Below, piece by piece: positions 62,840 to 64,000 of a stretch of DNA of 64,000 nucleotides. Source of the stretch: Runella zeae DSM 19591 (GTDB lineage Bacteria > Bacteroidota > Bacteroidia > Cytophagales > Spirosomataceae); contig NZ_AUIF01000033.1 in assembly GCF_000423565.1 (NCBI RefSeq), forward strand, positions 1-64,000. Reading direction: 5' to 3'. How positions within the stretch are numbered: position 1 is the stretch's first letter; each line of letters opens with the position of its first letter. A model generated the notes under the pieces. It saw only the letters and a program-made list of their open reading frames with translations. It searched no databases and was not told the DNA's origin. The position numbers and the translations under genes were made by a program.

Positions 62840-63763
62840 TCAATATTCTTCATACCACCCAAATCTATCTTGAATAATCTGGGCTTTGTATTGTTGGATA
62901 TAAGTCATAAAAGCTTTTGCTACCGGCGAAAAACTCTTTCCCCTCACCCAAACTAGCTGCCATTCGGATATCAATGGAAAGTTTTGCATCGGAATAATCT
63001 GTAAATCACCATTTTGAAGTTCATTTTTGATTCCAATCAATGGCATTACTGAGTAGCCCAAACCCGCTATCACAGCTTGCTTAACGGCTTCATTGGAAGT
63101 CAATTCCATCTTTTTTTTGATTTGTAGATGAGATGCTTCAAAAAATTGCTCCATGACGTAGCGCGTACCAGAGCCGACTTCTCTAAATATCAAGGGTATC
63201 GTTTCAAAAAAACCAACATCATAGGGGCGCTTGTTAAACTTCTTTTGCCCATTTGCTACCAAATAAAGCTTGTTTTTCATCAAGCTTATTCCTTCAGTAT
63301 GAAGGTTTGCGGGCAAGACAGATACCAATGAAAAATCAACCTCGTTTTTTTCTAGACTTTCTATGACCCTGCTTTTGTTTGTTACATCCAACAAAAGCTC
63401 AATCCCCTCGTGCCGACTCATAAAATTTGTCAAAAAATAGGGCATAACGTACTTACCAGTAGAAACGACGGATATTTTTAAACGTCCGCTAAGTTGACCT
63501 TTGTAGGCCATCGTTTTATAGTTTATGGCATATACTTCATTGAGGATGCGCTCCGCCGCAACCGCAATCTCTTTTCCAAAATCTGTGACATATAGCTTCC
63601 TCCCTACTACTTCTGTGAGAGGAATATCGAATTGTTCTTGGAAATTTTTCAGCTGAATTGATACCGCCGGTTGGGTTAAAAATAGCTCCTCAGCTGCCTT
63701 CGTAATACTCTCTGTTTGAGTGACTTTCAAAAAAACTTGGAGCTGGTGCAAAGTGTAATTCAT
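62840..63763 (-). CDS. LysR-family transcriptional regulator
   Basis: A 307-residue regulator. N-terminal winged helix: LHQLQVFLKVTQTESITKAA, EELFLTQPAVSIQLKNF. The C-terminal effector domain has LSGRLKISVVSTGKYVMPYF and GLGYSVMPLIG. It is divergent from the isocitrate dehydrogenase gene, so it probably controls it or itself. The effector is unknown; members of this CbbR/CysB-like shape sense central metabolites. Confidence 0.93.
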   Translation of the reverse strand: MNYTLHQLQVFLKVTQTESITKAAEELFLTQPAVSIQLKNFQEQFDIPLTEVVGRKLYVTDFGKEIAVAAERILNEVYAINYKTMAYKGQLSGRLKISVVSTGKYVMPYFLTNFMSRHEGIELLLDVTNKSRVIESLEKNEVDFSLVSVLPANLHTEGISLMKNKLYLVANGQKKFNKRPYDVGFFETIPLIFREVGSGTRYVMEQFFEASHLQIKKKMELTSNEAVKQAVIAGLGYSVMPLIGIKNELQNGDLQIIPMQNFPLISEWQLVWVRGKSFSPVAKAFMTYIQQYKAQIIQDRFGWYEEY

Positions 63764-63773
63764 AAAAACTATT

Positions 63774-63786
63774 AATGATTATCATT
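63774..63786. promoter_or_regulatory. Fur-like palindrome AATGATTATCATT
   Basis: A perfect 6-1-6 palindrome that equals the core of the classical Fur box apart from the central base. It lies 10 bases upstream of the LysR ATG and 70 bases before the isocitrate dehydrogenase ATG. Iron-linked control of a TCA enzyme would make sense. Confidence 0.4.
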
Positions 63787-63856
63787 GTAAATATAAATAA
63801 AAATATATTAAAAATAAAAATGAGTTTTGTGGCGTCAAACATCAAAAAAACAAAAT

Positions 63857-64000
63857 ATGACTCGAATTACGGTAGCAAAGGGCGATGGCATCGGGCCTGA
63901 AATAATGGATGCCACACTTAAAATAATTTTAGCTGCTGGCGCACAAATTGAGATTGAGGAAATTGAGGTAGGCGAAAAAGTGTATTTGGCAGGTAATACC
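63857..64000 (+). CDS. icd: Isocitrate dehydrogenase (NADP-type), 5' part
   Basis: The first 48 codons are in the window: TRITVAKGDGIGPEIMDATL, then IEEIEVGEKVYLAGNT. The GDGIGPEI motif is the N-terminal signature of isocitrate/isopropylmalate dehydrogenases. The IEEIEVGEKVYL context fits the long NADP isocitrate dehydrogenase of Bacteroidota. The enzyme decarboxylates isocitrate to 2-oxoglutarate. The gene continues beyond the window. Confidence 0.85.
   Translation, partial: MTRITVAKGDGIGPEIMDATLKIILAAGAQIEIEEIEVGEKVYLAGNT

Overview
The window looks like a chromosome segment of a Bacteroidota bacterium, most likely order Cytophagales (Runella/Spirosoma-like). The reasons are the SusC/SusD pair under an ECF sigma/FecR cascade, many exported lipoproteins, OmpA and LytTR proteins, and candidate promoters with the Bacteroidota -7 element TAnnTTTG. 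No rRNA, tRNA, CRISPR array or intact integrase was found. Several genes are broken, which points to a region in flux.

Region 1 (1-14548) is carbohydrate uptake. After a frameshifted beta-helix gene, an SDR oxidoreductase, a Crp/Fnr regulator and two gene relics comes a leftward polysaccharide utilisation locus: ECF sigma, FecR anti-sigma, SusC with an STN domain, SusD, a lipoprotein, a beta-helix protein and a GH42-type glycosidase. Region 2 (14831-23033) is a leftward sugar-oxidation operon: DUF1080 3-keto-glycoside hydrolase family, Gfo/Idh/MocA oxidoreductase, TIM-barrel isomerase, ACS-type MFS carrier, PhyH dioxygenase and a second TIM-barrel isomerase. A divergent AraC regulator shares the control region. 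Next to it lies a gluconate 5-dehydrogenase-like gene whose C-terminal part is on the opposite strand.

Region 3 (24279-38955) is the main find: a complete type 1 BREX phage-defence operon (brxA, brxB, brxC, pglX, pglZ, brxL). An AbiEi/AbiEii-type toxin-antitoxin pair sits between brxC and pglX with its own 16-bp inverted-repeat operator. The operon abuts the C-terminal stub of a sugar transporter gene, which marks the likely left edge of an island. The middle of pglX is far more AT-rich than its ends, as expected for exchange of its specificity part. BrxL carries a C-terminal domain resembling that of the eukaryotic ESCRT-linked protein MITD1.

Region 4 (38969-60168) is an exported-peptidase and signalling cluster. 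It holds two modules, each made of an exported CHAT-domain (caspase-like) protein, a single-pass anti-sigma-like protein and an ECF sigma factor. The first begins 13 bases after brxL. Between them lie a LytTR regulator, small lipoproteins, a papain-like/VWD lipoprotein, an OmpA protein, a TolB-like lipoprotein and a HEXXH metallopeptidase. A 17-base motif is identical upstream of the first ECF sigma gene and of the metallopeptidase. I infer a surface-stress or surveillance regulon; its link to BREX is unproven.

Region 5 (60169-64000) holds a resolvase relic, a sulfatase, a LysR regulator and the start of a divergent isocitrate dehydrogenase gene with a Fur-like palindrome between them.
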